A stretch of DNA of 64,000 bases from UBA4719 sp038249115 (GTDB lineage: Bacteria > Actinomycetota > Actinomycetes > Actinomycetales > Dermatophilaceae): contig JBBRWQ010000001.1 of the NCBI GenBank assembly GCA_038249115.1, positions 53,626-117,625 on the forward strand. Direction: 5' to 3'. Shown here one piece after another: positions 8,804 through 16,825 of this stretch (the stretch's first letter is position 1; every line of letters starts with the position of its first letter). The notes below the pieces were generated by a model. That model searched no databases. It saw only the letters and a program-made list of their open reading frames with translations, and was not told where the DNA came from. The translations under genes and the position numbers were made by a program.

Positions 8804-8869
8804 ATAGCGCAGGTCCGTCATTGATGGCGCAGCCGCGCGGGTGCTCGATCAATGACGGACCTGCGCTAT
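8804..8869. repeat. 66-bp palindromic repeat, right copy
   Basis: The arms 8804-8825 and 8848-8869 are perfect 22-bp reverse complements around the loop 8826-8847. The repeat lies between the nuclease gene start (8744) and the MaoC start (8924), so it sits in both 5' regions and could act as a hairpin in either transcript. Confidence 0.92.
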
Positions 8870-8923
8870 GAGTCTGGCGGTTGCAGGGCCAGGCGACCTG
8901 ACCGACGTGGCACGATGGCGACT

Positions 8924-9439
8924 ATGCAATTCGGGCGCAGTTACGAAGAGTTCGAGGTCGGCGCGGTCTATAAGCACTGGCCAGGCAAGACGGTCACCGA
9001 GTACGACGACCACCTGTTCTGCCTGCTGACGATGAACCACCACCCTCTACACCTTGACGCGAACTACGCCGGGACGACGCAGTTCGGGCAGAACGTCGTG
9101 GTCGGCAACTACATCTACTCGCTGCTGCTGGGCATGAGCGTCCCCGACGTCTCGGGCAAGGCCATCGCCAACCTCGAGATCGAGTCGCTGCGTCACGTGG
9201 CGCCGACCTTCCACGGGGACACGATCTATGGCGAGACCACCGTGCTCGACAAGTGGGAGTCCACCTCCAAGGACGACCGTGGCGTGGTCCATGTCGAGAC
9301 CAGGGGCTACAAGCAGGACGGCACCATGGTCTGCATCTTCAAGCGCAAGGTCATGGTCCCGAAGAACAGCTATCTCGAGGCCCGTGGCGGCGAGCAGCCC
9401 GGCCGCCCGACGTTGGTAGAACCTCCCGCCACGAGCTGA
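8924..9439 (+). CDS. MaoC-like acyl-CoA hydratase, probably mesaconyl-CoA hydratase
   Basis: 171 aa, hot-dog fold. MQFGRSYEEFEVGAVYKHWP opens the protein, followed by FCLLTMNHHPLHLDANYA, with the Asn-His hydratase motif typical of MaoC enzymes. The rest (LLGMSVPDVSGKAIANLEIE and HVAPTFHGDTIYGETTVLD) closely matches, from memory, the MaoC protein of Streptomyces ethylmalonyl-CoA clusters. It would hydrate mesaconyl-CoA to beta-methylmalyl-CoA, the substrate of the lyase at 1. ATG 8924 is preferred because the family starts there; ATG 8915 is in frame. The upstream palindrome at 8804 replaces a normal promoter region. Confidence 0.87.
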   Translation: MQFGRSYEEFEVGAVYKHWPGKTVTEYDDHLFCLLTMNHHPLHLDANYAGTTQFGQNVVVGNYIYSLLLGMSVPDVSGKAIANLEIESLRHVAPTFHGDTIYGETTVLDKWESTSKDDRGVVHVETRGYKQDGTMVCIFKRKVMVPKNSYLEARGGEQPGRPTLVEPPATS

Positions 9440-9441
9440 AA

Positions 9442-9509
9442 CCCCTTGCTACACAACGCAAGCACCCGCCATGCATCTCCTGTATGACGTGTGCTTGCCT
9501 TGTGAGGGG
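9442..9509. terminator. Long hairpin between convergent genes
   Basis: CCCCTTGC and GCAAGCAC on the left pair with GTGCTTGC and TTGTGAGGGG on the right. The imperfect stem lies between the converging stops of the MaoC gene (9439) and the sigma-partner gene (9514), so it probably acts as a bidirectional terminator. There is no clear U-run. Confidence 0.65.
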
Positions 9510-9513
9510 ATGG

Positions 9514-10665
9514 TCAGCTTTGCTTCTGGGTCACGTCCTTGCGGCCCTGGGTGGCGTCGGCGTTGGTCCAGGTGATGGCTTTGATCGAGTCCCTGCTGGA
9601 ATAGGAGGGATGAGCCATTCCCGTGCTGAGCGCGAAGATGACGCGGCCGTCAGGCAGGAGTTGGGTCACGGCGAGTCCGCCCGCGGAGCTGTTGTCCGTC
9701 AGCACCACCAAGATGTCCGACGCCCCGGGCGGGAGGATCCCAGCCGCGATCGGTGCGCCATCCGTTACCTCGGACCCGAGCTTGACCTGCCGGAGGATCG
9801 GTGTGCGTCCGGTGACGACGGCGACTCCGGACGGATCGGTGGTGGTGGCGCCCAGATCAAAGGAAGCGACTGCGTTGCCTCCGCGGCTGGCAATGGTTCG
9901 TCCGAACACTGTGCTCTGTCCCACCTTGCCCGGTCGAAGGACCACCTCGACCGACAGAGCCTCGTTCATGGTGAAGGTGCGACCAGTCAGTCTGTGGTCG
10001 CCCTCGATGCCGTCGACTACCCCGGCTGGCCCGAACCATCGGATGCTGGCGATCTCTGCGGGTCGAGCGGGTTCCTTGTGAGTTCCGTCGTCCGAGTATT
10101 GGACGTAGAACATCCGGTAACCGGTGCCTTCCAGGGGCTCGGACCCGACGGGGTAAGAATTGCCATCGCCGAACGTTACGGTGGGCGTTTCGGTGGCGGA
10201 GCTGGGGAACAGACCGATGGTGACAGGGTGACCGTCCACGATGCCCGACCACCAGGTGGCGTCGGGCTTCTGGCCGGGCTTGCGGGTGGACGAGCGGTTC
10301 ACTTCGTGCCACTTGCCGTCCTTGGCCATGACGGAGTAACGCACGTTGGACTCGACCCTGGGGTCGCGGTCGAGCTGGAGCTCGGACTGGCCCCAGCTGA
10401 ACCCCGCCTGGGCCCGAACGATGCCAGTCGTCGCGGTGCGAGTGGCGGGGAGGGGAACGGCCGAGTTGTGTGGGCGGGTCATCAGGCTCGCCCCTGTCGC
10501 CACCAAGGCGACGGCCATGGCTGTCGAGCCGACGGCAATGATCCGGCGCCGACGGATGGTCCGACTGCCTTGACGCAGAACGGAATCCGGGCTGAAGGTC
10601 AAGGTGCTGGGTGGTCTGGCGGCATCGAACTCGCGACGCAGGTCAGTCTCCAGGTCGGTGGTCAT
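9514..10665 (-). CDS. Membrane-anchored partner protein of a SigE-type sigma factor
   Basis: 383 aa, not recognised beyond its architecture. A basic cytoplasmic N-terminus (about 1-40, ending TIRRRRIIAV) is followed by one membrane segment (about 42-62) and an extracytoplasmic C-terminal domain of about 320 aa with many beta-like stretches. It overlaps the sigma-factor stop by ATGA at 10662-10665, so it is translationally coupled to it. That arrangement is common for the anti-sigma or sensor partner of SigE-type ECF sigma factors, which is the inferred role; no zinc-binding anti-sigma motif is visible. Confidence 0.65.
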   Translation of the reverse strand: MTTDLETDLRREFDAARPPSTLTFSPDSVLRQGSRTIRRRRIIAVGSTAMAVALVATGASLMTRPHNSAVPLPATRTATTGIVRAQAGFSWGQSELQLDRDPRVESNVRYSVMAKDGKWHEVNRSSTRKPGQKPDATWWSGIVDGHPVTIGLFPSSATETPTVTFGDGNSYPVGSEPLEGTGYRMFYVQYSDDGTHKEPARPAEIASIRWFGPAGVVDGIEGDHRLTGRTFTMNEALSVEVVLRPGKVGQSTVFGRTIASRGGNAVASFDLGATTTDPSGVAVVTGRTPILRQVKLGSEVTDGAPIAAGILPPGASDILVVLTDNSSAGGLAVTQLLPDGRVIFALSTGMAHPSYSSRDSIKAITWTNADATQGRKDVTQKQS

Positions 10666-11309
10666 CGCAGGCTCCCCTCGGGAGATGAGTTGGCGTCTTG
10701 GGGTGCGTTCTCATTGGCGTTCGGGGTGGCGTTCTCGTCTTCGGCGTGCTGGCGCAGGGCAGCTAGCCCGCGCGACGCAGCGCTCTTCACGGCGCCTACC
10801 GAGATGCCGAGCGCCTCGGCCACGGCCGCCTCGGCCACGGCCGCCTCGGGCTGGTCGGCGTAGTAACGCAGGACGACGATCTTGCGCTGCTGTTCCGGCA
10901 GCTTCGATAGCCGGCGGACCAGGTCGTCACGATGATCACTGGTGGCCACGGCACCGTCGCGTGACTGCGGCTGCTTGTGCAACCAGGACGGCGACCCTGA
11001 CCCCGGCCCCGACCGTGACCCGGACCCGAGCTCGAACCCCGTGCTGGTGAGGTCGGCCACGACCTCGTGGCGAGTGGCACGCCATACGTCGATCTTGTGG
11101 TTGACCATGCAACGCCGCGCGTAGGCGACGGCAGTCCCATGGTCGATCTTGTGCCAGACGAGGTAGGTTTTGACGAACGCCGCCTGGGTGAGTTCCTGGG
11201 CGCGGTTGGTGTCGCCGGTGAGAAACCATGCCGTACGCAGCAGCGCCGGCCCGGCCTGGTCCATGAAGGTCGAGAACGACGCGTCCCGCTCCGCGTTCAA
11301 AGCCCTCAT
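10662..11309 (-). CDS. SigE-family ECF RNA polymerase sigma factor
   Basis: 215 aa, start ATG 11309 (MRALNAERDASFSTFMDQAG). Region 2 is seen in LLRTAWFLTGDTNRAQELTQ and YARRCMVNHKIDVWR. Region 4 is LPEQQRKIVVLRYYADQPEA followed by ALGISVGAVKSAASRGLAAL. Within region 4 the helix before the turn carries AAVAE twice because of a 15-bp tandem duplication (10813-10842). The linker between regions 2 and 4 is rich in Gly/Ser/Pro. First gene of a two-gene operon with the membrane protein. The 5' region carries a possible autoregulated ECF promoter. Confidence 0.88.
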   Translation of the reverse strand: MRALNAERDASFSTFMDQAGPALLRTAWFLTGDTNRAQELTQAAFVKTYLVWHKIDHGTAVAYARRCMVNHKIDVWRATRHEVVADLTSTGFELGSGSRSGPGSGSPSWLHKQPQSRDGAVATSDHRDDLVRRLSKLPEQQRKIVVLRYYADQPEAAVAEAAVAEALGISVGAVKSAASRGLAALRQHAEDENATPNANENAPQDANSSPEGSLR

Positions 11310-11340
11310 GGGGCGACACCTGTCATCGTCACACCCTCCA

Positions 11341-11368
11341 CCACGGAGGTACGGACCGAAAGGTTGCC
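11341..11368 (-). promoter_or_regulatory. Candidate ECF-type promoter of the sigma operon
   Basis: Reading the minus strand, GGCAACC (11368-11362) and CGTGG (11345-11341) are arranged as AAC-N17-CGT, the usual ECF -35/-10 pattern. The expected start of transcription is about 25 bp before the sigma-factor ATG. It would mean autoregulation. Confidence 0.4.
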
Positions 11369-11403
11369 TCACCCGGCAAGGTATTTGCGACCCGGGGGCT
11401 GGC

Positions 11404-11409
11404 CTAACC
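11404..11409 (+). promoter_or_regulatory. Leaderless -10 box of the PHP gene
   Basis: TAACCT ends 7 nt before the ATG at 11417, with no ribosome binding site between, so the mRNA should be leaderless. Confidence 0.55.
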
Positions 11410-11416
11410 TGTGGCG

Positions 11417-12262
11417 ATGCGCATCGATCTGCACACCCACTCCAACGCCAGTGATGGCACACAGTCACCGGCTGAGGTCATCTCGTCCGCCGTCGAAGCC
11501 AGGCTGCAGGTCGTGGCTCTGACCGACCACGACACGACTGCGGGCTGGGCCGAGGCGTCTGCGGCGTCAGCGCGGCACGGGATCGCCCTGGTCCGCGGGA
11601 TCGAGGTCTCGTGCAAGCACGAGGGAATCAGCATCCACCTGCTTGGCTATCTCCAGGACCCGTCGGCGCCCGGCTTGCTCGAGGAACTGGAGCGCTCGCG
11701 GGAGAGTCGCCTGACCCGGGCGCAACGCATCGTCGGGCTGCTGTCGAAAGACCTGCCGCTGGGCTGGGACGACATCCTCGAGCATGTCGAGCCGGAAGCC
11801 ACGATCGGTCGACCACACATCGCGGATACGTTGGTGGCAAAGGGGATCGTCGGCTCGCGCGAGGCTGCGTTCGCTGCCTACCTTCATGACGGGTCCCCCT
11901 ACTACATCTCGCACTACGCGCCCGACGCGGTGATGGCAGTGCGTCTCGTGGTGCAGGCCGGCGGTGCCGCGGTCATGGCGCACCCGTTCGCAAGCGTCCG
12001 CGGGAAGGTCGTGGACGACTTGGTCATCGAGGCCATGGCGGAGGCGGGGATGGCCGGCCTGGAAGTGCACCACCGGGACCACACCGACGACCAGGTGCGC
12101 CATGGACTGGAACTGGCCGCCTCGCTGGGTCTGTTGGTCACCGGCTCGAGTGACTACCACGGCGCCGGCAAGCCAAACCTGCTCGGAGAGAACACCACCG
12201 ATCTGATTGTGCTGCAACAGATCGAGTCACTGGCGACTGGCGTCGAGGTCTTGTGGCCGTGA
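11417..12262 (+). CDS. PHP-domain phosphoesterase (RNase AM / nucleoside bisphosphatase type)
   Basis: 281 aa. The N-terminus MRIDLHTHSNASDG supplies the first metal-binding H-x-H and Asp of the PHP domain; TDHDT (about residues 37-41) is the second motif. GIEVSCKHEG, then IGRPHIADTLV, VMAHPF and GSSDYHG follow in the order found in TrpH/YciV-type enzymes, which hydrolyse 3',5'-nucleoside bisphosphates or trim 5' ends of short RNAs. It is cytoplasmic and metal-dependent. ATG 11417 is chosen because it starts at the conserved motif and follows a leaderless -10 box; a GTG at 11411 is the alternative. Confidence 0.85.
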   Translation: MRIDLHTHSNASDGTQSPAEVISSAVEARLQVVALTDHDTTAGWAEASAASARHGIALVRGIEVSCKHEGISIHLLGYLQDPSAPGLLEELERSRESRLTRAQRIVGLLSKDLPLGWDDILEHVEPEATIGRPHIADTLVAKGIVGSREAAFAAYLHDGSPYYISHYAPDAVMAVRLVVQAGGAAVMAHPFASVRGKVVDDLVIEAMAEAGMAGLEVHHRDHTDDQVRHGLELAASLGLLVTGSSDYHGAGKPNLLGENTTDLIVLQQIESLATGVEVLWP

Positions 12263-12307
12263 TCGCCCCGAGACGTGGTGTCAGGGTGACGGGATAGCGT
12301 CACGGCT

Positions 12308-13207
12308 GTGAGTCCAACGGTGCCGGGGGAGCCGGCGCGGGAGCCCGTCCAACGGCAGTTCGGCGGCATGCCCAAGCGTCTCTACTCGGCGAGCCCGAGC
12401 AAGCTGCTGGCCTGGCTCGACTGCCCGCGGCGCTACCGCATGCAGTACCTCGACCGACCCAGGCCCGCTGCTCGGCCGCAACGCGCACACACGTCGATCG
12501 GCGTGGCCACGCACAACGCCTTGCGCGACTTCTGGGACCTTCCACCGGGCGAGCGCACCCCAACAGCAGTCGAGCGGCTGATGCGGACGTCATGGATCGA
12601 CGTCGGCTTCCGCAATCCCGACCAGTCCGCGGAGTGGCTGGTTCGCACGACGGAGCGCGTGATGGCATACCTGCGGGGGATCGACCGCAACCGTCAACCT
12701 CTGGGGGTTGAACGGACCGTCTCCATGCACACCGCGACGCTTGCCATAACGGGTCGCGTCGATCGCCTTGATGACCGCGACGGTGAGCTGGTGGTGGTCG
12801 ACTACAAGACCGGGCGGGCGCGGCTCACCGACGACGACGCCCGCACCTCGCTACCCCTGGCGCTGTATGCCGTCGCAGCGGCCGGCATGTTCCGCCGCCC
12901 CTGTGTGCGCGTCGAGCTACACCACCTGCCGACGGGCGAGGTCCTCGCGCACGAGCACACGCCGGAGTCGTTGCGTCGCAAGGTCGCGGAGGCCGAGTCG
13001 ATCGCCTCCGACCTGCGCAGGGCCGACGCCGACCATGCCGACAATGCCGAGCCTGGGGTCGAGTCCCCGCTCTTCGCGCCGCGGGTCTCGCCGATCTGCG
13101 CGTGGTGCGACTTCCGGGCTCACTGCGCGGAGGGTCAGCTGGTCGGGCCTGAGAAGTCCGACTGGGCAGCACTCGAGTCCGACCGCCTGCCGGGTTCGGA
13201 CCCATAG
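12308..13207 (+). CDS. RecB-like PD-(D/E)XK nuclease with a probable Fe-S cluster
   Basis: 299 aa, start GTG 12308 with a TAGCGT -10 box 7 nt upstream (leaderless). The nuclease core is GRVDRLDDRD followed by VVVDYKTGR (Asp, then D-x-K). A Cys near the start (LDCPRRYRMQYL, about residue 40) and three Cys near the end (SPICAWCDFRAHC) are spaced like the Fe-S staple of AddB, Cas4 and AdnA-type nucleases. It stands alone, without helicase domains. Probably acts on DNA ends in repair; partner unknown. Confidence 0.83.
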   Translation: MSPTVPGEPAREPVQRQFGGMPKRLYSASPSKLLAWLDCPRRYRMQYLDRPRPAARPQRAHTSIGVATHNALRDFWDLPPGERTPTAVERLMRTSWIDVGFRNPDQSAEWLVRTTERVMAYLRGIDRNRQPLGVERTVSMHTATLAITGRVDRLDDRDGELVVVDYKTGRARLTDDDARTSLPLALYAVAAAGMFRRPCVRVELHHLPTGEVLAHEHTPESLRRKVAEAESIASDLRRADADHADNAEPGVESPLFAPRVSPICAWCDFRAHCAEGQLVGPEKSDWAALESDRLPGSDP

Positions 13208-13330
13208 CGCTGGACCGTCGTTGACTGAGCAGCTCCAAAAGGTGGGCTATCAGTCACCGATCCGCCCCATTTCGAGCACTCGCCCCTGACAGACTGTGCC
13301 CACACCCATGCTGTCCGAAAGGCGTCAACA

Positions 13331-13393
13331 GTGACCAAGACCTCGCGAAGCCGCGACCAGATCGAGCTCGCCAGTGGGACGAGCCTGCTGTGA
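13331..13393 (+). CDS. Candidate 20-aa ORF coupled to parA
   Basis: GTG 13331 to TGA 13393 encodes a 20-residue peptide beginning MTKTSRSRDQIELASG. Its stop overlaps the GTG start of parA as GTGA (13390-13393). GAAAGGCG about 8 nt upstream could be its ribosome binding site, whereas parA itself has none. It may exist to couple parA translation; a chance ORF cannot be excluded. Confidence 0.35.
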   Translation: MTKTSRSRDQIELASGTSLL

Positions 13394-14160
13394 CGGGCCT
13401 GGGCAGGGTCGTTGCTGTCGCCAACCAGAAGGGCGGGGTGGCCAAGACGACGTCGGTGGCCTCACTCGGGGCGGCTTTCGTCGAGCTCGGCAAGCGCGTT
13501 CTACTCGTCGACCTTGACGCGCAGGCCTGTCTGACATTCAGCCTCGGAGTCGACCCCGACGAGGTCGAGCTGAGCATCAATGACGTGCTGGTCGGGCGTC
13601 GTGTCCCGGTTCGGGACGTGATCGTCTCGTGCGCGGATGGCCTCGACCTGATCCCGAGCACCATCGAGCTGGCGGGGGCCGAGGCGCAGCTCTTGCCCAG
13701 GCCTGGCCGCGAGTACGTGCTGCGTTCGGCGCTGGAGCCGGTGCGCAGCGACTACGACGTGATCCTGGTGGACTGCTCGCCGTCTTTGGGAGTGCTCACT
13801 CTCAATGCGCTGACGGCATCGCAGGGGCTGATCGTCCCGATGGTGTGCGAGATGCTCAGCCACCGTGGCGTGGGACAGCTGCTCGACACCGTCGCGGACG
13901 TCCAGGCCATCCTCAACCCCGCGCTCGAGGTGTACGGCATACTCCCGACGCTTTTCGACGGCCGCAGCAACCACGCGCGTGCCGTGCTGGCCGACGTCGG
14001 GGAGCGTTACAACATGCCGGTGCTCAGCCCGCCGATCCCCAAGACCGTACGGTTCGCCGAAGCGCCGGCGGTTGGCCGCTCGATACTGAAGACGTCGCGG
14101 AGCTCCAAGGGCGCTCAGGCCTATCGCGATGTGGCCGCCAGCCTCCTGCCCCGCCTCTGA
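13390..14160 (+). CDS. ParA/Soj-family ATPase without a ParB neighbour
   Basis: 256 aa. The deviant Walker A KGGVAKTT (14-21) includes the signature Lys; LLVDLDAQ (Walker A') and ILVDCSPSLG (Walker B) follow, and the C-terminus contains LPTLFDGRSNHARAVL as in Soj-type proteins. Such ATPases dimerise on DNA and position cargo. There is no parB or parS-like gene here; the next gene is the DEAD-box helicase, convergent with only 18 bp between stops. I therefore call it an orphan ParA. The start GTG overlaps the stop of a tiny upstream ORF. Confidence 0.88.
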   Translation: MTGLGRVVAVANQKGGVAKTTSVASLGAAFVELGKRVLLVDLDAQACLTFSLGVDPDEVELSINDVLVGRRVPVRDVIVSCADGLDLIPSTIELAGAEAQLLPRPGREYVLRSALEPVRSDYDVILVDCSPSLGVLTLNALTASQGLIVPMVCEMLSHRGVGQLLDTVADVQAILNPALEVYGILPTLFDGRSNHARAVLADVGERYNMPVLSPPIPKTVRFAEAPAVGRSILKTSRSSKGAQAYRDVAASLLPRL

Positions 14161-14178
14161 CCTGTGAGCGGGACGGGC

Positions 14179-15798
14179 TCAGACAGTGCTTGCGCCTGCT
14201 CCCGCGGCGTCGCCCTGACCGTTGTGGGTCCGACGACGGTTGCGGCTACGTCGTGGCTTGGTGTCATCGCTGCCGCTAGGGCGATCTGCCTTCGGGCGAT
14301 CTGCGGGCGGACGCTCGCGGCCCTCGGACGAACGCGTGCCGCGACTGGATGACCCGCCTGAGCGACCGCCGCTGGTGCCGCCTCGACCGGCGGAGGAACG
14401 GCCGCGATCAGTCGTCCCACCCCTGTGGTTCTTGCCCGTCTCGCCCAGGTCCTCCACCTTTTCGGCGCCAAGACCCTCACGGGTCCGGTTGGCCTTGGGC
14501 AGGCGACCGGTCGCGTTCGCCGGGATTCGCATCTCTTTGTAGAAGTGCTCGGAGGAGGAGTAGGTTTCCGCCGCCTCAGGGATGCCGAGATCGAGGGTCT
14601 TGTTGATCATGCCCCAGCGGTGCAGGTCGTCCCAGTCGACGAACGTCACGGCGATGCCGGTGTTGCCTGCACGCGCGGTCCGGCCAATGCGGTGCAGGTA
14701 GGTCTTGTCGTCTTCGGGGCACTGGTAGTTGATGACGTGCGTGACGTTGTCCACGTCGATACCGCGGGCTGCCACGTCGGTGGCGACCAGCACGTCGACC
14801 TTGCCGTTGCGGAACGCGCGCATGGCCTGCTCACGGGCGCCCTGGCCGAGGTCCCCGTGGATGGCTGCCGCGGCAAAGCCACGCTCGGCGAGATCGTCGG
14901 CGACCTTCGCTGCGGTGCGCTTGGTCCGGCTGAAGATGAGGGTCAGTCCGCGGTCCTTGGCCTGAAGCATGCGGGCCAGCATCTCGATCTTGTCCATGGC
15001 GTGCGCGCGGTAGACGAACTGCTCCACCGCTTTCACGGTCTTGCTGTCCTGGTCTTCGCCAAAGGCCCGGATGTGGGTGGGCACGGTCATGTAGCGACGG
15101 GCCAGTGCGACGATCGCGCCCGGCATGGTGGCCGAGAAGAGCATCGTCTGGCGGCTGGCCGGGGTCTGCACGAGCAGCTTCTCGATGTCCGGAAGGAAGC
15201 CGAGGTCCAGCATCTCGTCAGCCTCGTCGAGCACCACGCTCTTGACGTAGGACAGGTCGAGGTAGCCCTGCTTGGCGAGGTCGAGGAGCCGGCCCGGCGT
15301 GCCGACGACGATCTCGACACCGCGCTGGAGCGCCGCGATCTGCGGCTCGAAGGCGCGGCCGCCGTAGATGGTCAGGACGCGGACGCCGCGAGCCTTGCCA
15401 GCGCGCTCGAGGTCGCCCGAGACCTGGACGGCCAGCTCGCGGGTTGGCGCGACGGCCAGGGCCTGCGGCTTGCCGGCGGACGTCAGCGTCGCAAACGCCG
15501 CGTCCTTGGGGCTGATCACGTTCTGGATCATCGGTATGCCGAACCCGAGGGTCTTGCCGGTGCCGGTCTTGGCCTGGCCGATGATGTCGTGCCCGCCCAG
15601 CGCGACTTCCAGCGTCATCGACTGGATCGGGAACGGGTGGATGATGCCGACGTCCGCCAGCGAGGCCACGATGTCCGGGTGAACGCCGAAGTCGGCGAAC
15701 GTGGGTTGAGGGCCCTCCGGAGGGGCGACGGGCTCGGGCGGGGTGTTGAGGGCTGACTCGGCAGCGTCAGGCGCAGCCGTGGCTTTCTTGGTGGTCAT
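14179..15798 (-). CDS. DEAD-box RNA helicase
   Basis: 539 aa. From the N-terminus: Q motif (FADFGVHPDIVASLAD, then HPFPIQS), motif I AKTGTGKT, Ia PTRELAVQ, Ib TPGRLLDL, II VLDEADEMLDLGF, III SAT, V ATDVAARGIDVDNV and VI HRIGRTARAG, so all catalytic motifs are intact. The last 100 residues are low-complexity Arg/Gly/Ser with many R-G pairs, an RNA-binding tail. Probably remodels RNA or ribosomes in the cold. Start ATG 15798 follows GAGAG; the frame is open further upstream to 15861. Divergent from the ferritin-like gene. Confidence 0.92.
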   Translation of the reverse strand: MTTKKATAAPDAAESALNTPPEPVAPPEGPQPTFADFGVHPDIVASLADVGIIHPFPIQSMTLEVALGGHDIIGQAKTGTGKTLGFGIPMIQNVISPKDAAFATLTSAGKPQALAVAPTRELAVQVSGDLERAGKARGVRVLTIYGGRAFEPQIAALQRGVEIVVGTPGRLLDLAKQGYLDLSYVKSVVLDEADEMLDLGFLPDIEKLLVQTPASRQTMLFSATMPGAIVALARRYMTVPTHIRAFGEDQDSKTVKAVEQFVYRAHAMDKIEMLARMLQAKDRGLTLIFSRTKRTAAKVADDLAERGFAAAAIHGDLGQGAREQAMRAFRNGKVDVLVATDVAARGIDVDNVTHVINYQCPEDDKTYLHRIGRTARAGNTGIAVTFVDWDDLHRWGMINKTLDLGIPEAAETYSSSEHFYKEMRIPANATGRLPKANRTREGLGAEKVEDLGETGKNHRGGTTDRGRSSAGRGGTSGGRSGGSSSRGTRSSEGRERPPADRPKADRPSGSDDTKPRRSRNRRRTHNGQGDAAGAGASTV

Positions 15799-15984
15799 GA
15801 GAGTCTCTCGATCGGGCGCGGGCCACACGCGTCTCCGAGCTTCTCGGAGGATGCGGGCCACGCTGCAAAGCGGGCCGATCGGAGTTCTTCGTGGGTGCAG
15901 TCACTCTCCGTGGCTGCTGATTCGTGCCGACCGGGCACCGATGTCAGGGCTCAGTCTAGCCGGTGGGCACTACTGTTTCGGTTC

Positions 15985-16791
15985 ATGGACGCCGAAGCGC
16001 AGTCGGAACCCCTCGCCGACAGGCCCGAAAACGAGGCTCCTGCGGTCGGTCGTTCGGGGGTATCAGGGGGCCAGGAGTCGGTCGACGACGGAGCCGAGGG
16101 TTCTGCCGCCGCGATCGACCGGTTTTCGGATGACCCCATGTATCGAGCGGCGGTCGTCGACCTTCTTGGGGCGCTGGCTTATGGCGAGCTGACCGCCTTC
16201 TCACGGCTGGCGGCCGACGCCGACATGGCACCGAACCAGCCGGCGAAGGCCGCTTTGGCGCGGGTCGCCGTGGCCGAGTTCCACCACTATGAGGTGTTGA
16301 TCGGTCGGCTCACCGAGCTGGGCGCGGACCCCGACGAGGCGATGGAGCCGTTCATCGCGCCGATCGACGCGTTCCACGATCGCACCAAGCCCAGCGGCTG
16401 GCTCGAGGGCTTGGTCAAGGCCTACGTCGGTGATGGCATCGCGACCGACTTCTATCGCGAGATCTCCGCCTACGTCGATCCCTCAACGCAGACGCTCGTC
16501 CACTCGGTGCTGCAGGACGTGGGGCAGGCAGAGTTTGCCGTCAAGACGGTCCGGGAGGCCATTGAGGCCGATCCCACGGTGGGGGGGCGACTCGCCCTGT
16601 GGGGCCGTCGCCTCGTGGGTGAGGCGCTGTCCCAGTCGCAGCGCGTGGCCGTCGAACGTGATGCCCTGGCCAGCCTGCTGGTGGGCAGCCACAACCGCCC
16701 CGGTGCAGACCTGGCCGAAATGGGCCGGATGCTGGCCAGGCTTACCGACGAGCACACCCGGCGGATGGGCCAGCTGGGGCTCCACGCTTGA
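15985..16791 (+). CDS. Ferritin-like protein (tRNA-hydroxylase-like fold)
   Basis: 268 aa. After a variable acidic N-terminus (about 1-50) comes a helical domain with ELTAFSRLAADADMAPNQPA, AVAEFHHYEVLIGRL, YVGDGIATDFYREI and a second helical hairpin, the E-x-x-H type di-iron layout of ferritin-like proteins related to MiaE. Actinobacteria commonly keep it between the DEAD-box helicase and DUF3107, as here. The catalytic role is unproven. ATG 15985 lies 8 nt after TACTGT, so it is probably leaderless. Confidence 0.72.
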   Translation: MDAEAQSEPLADRPENEAPAVGRSGVSGGQESVDDGAEGSAAAIDRFSDDPMYRAAVVDLLGALAYGELTAFSRLAADADMAPNQPAKAALARVAVAEFHHYEVLIGRLTELGADPDEAMEPFIAPIDAFHDRTKPSGWLEGLVKAYVGDGIATDFYREISAYVDPSTQTLVHSVLQDVGQAEFAVKTVREAIEADPTVGGRLALWGRRLVGEALSQSQRVAVERDALASLLVGSHNRPGADLAEMGRMLARLTDEHTRRMGQLGLHA

Positions 16792-16825
16792 GGTCACCGC
16801 TCGCGCCGGCCTCACCTGAGCACAG

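Larger units (their letters stand above)
7708..8869. mobile_element. Palindrome-flanked AbiEi/DUF559 nuclease unit
   Basis: A 1162-bp unit between thrE and the MaoC gene: a 66-bp palindrome at each end in the same orientation (7708-7773 and 8804-8869) with one gene between. Each copy has 22-bp arms around a 22-bp loop. No target-site duplication, transposase or integrase is visible. I infer a mobile or amplified unit because the palindromes are near-identical at both ends of a gene of nuclease type, in a place that interrupts related metabolic genes. The mechanism is unknown. Confidence 0.55.

Noticed and set aside
7708..8869. CRISPR-like repeats
   Set aside because: Only two palindromes, 1.1 kb apart, with a gene between; no spacers.
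13390..14160. Chromosome partition locus
   Set aside because: ParA-like only; no parB and no parS-like palindromes nearby.
14425..15756. 443-codon plus-strand frame opposite the DEAD-box helicase
   Set aside because: Antisense shadow; all helicase motifs are on the minus strand.
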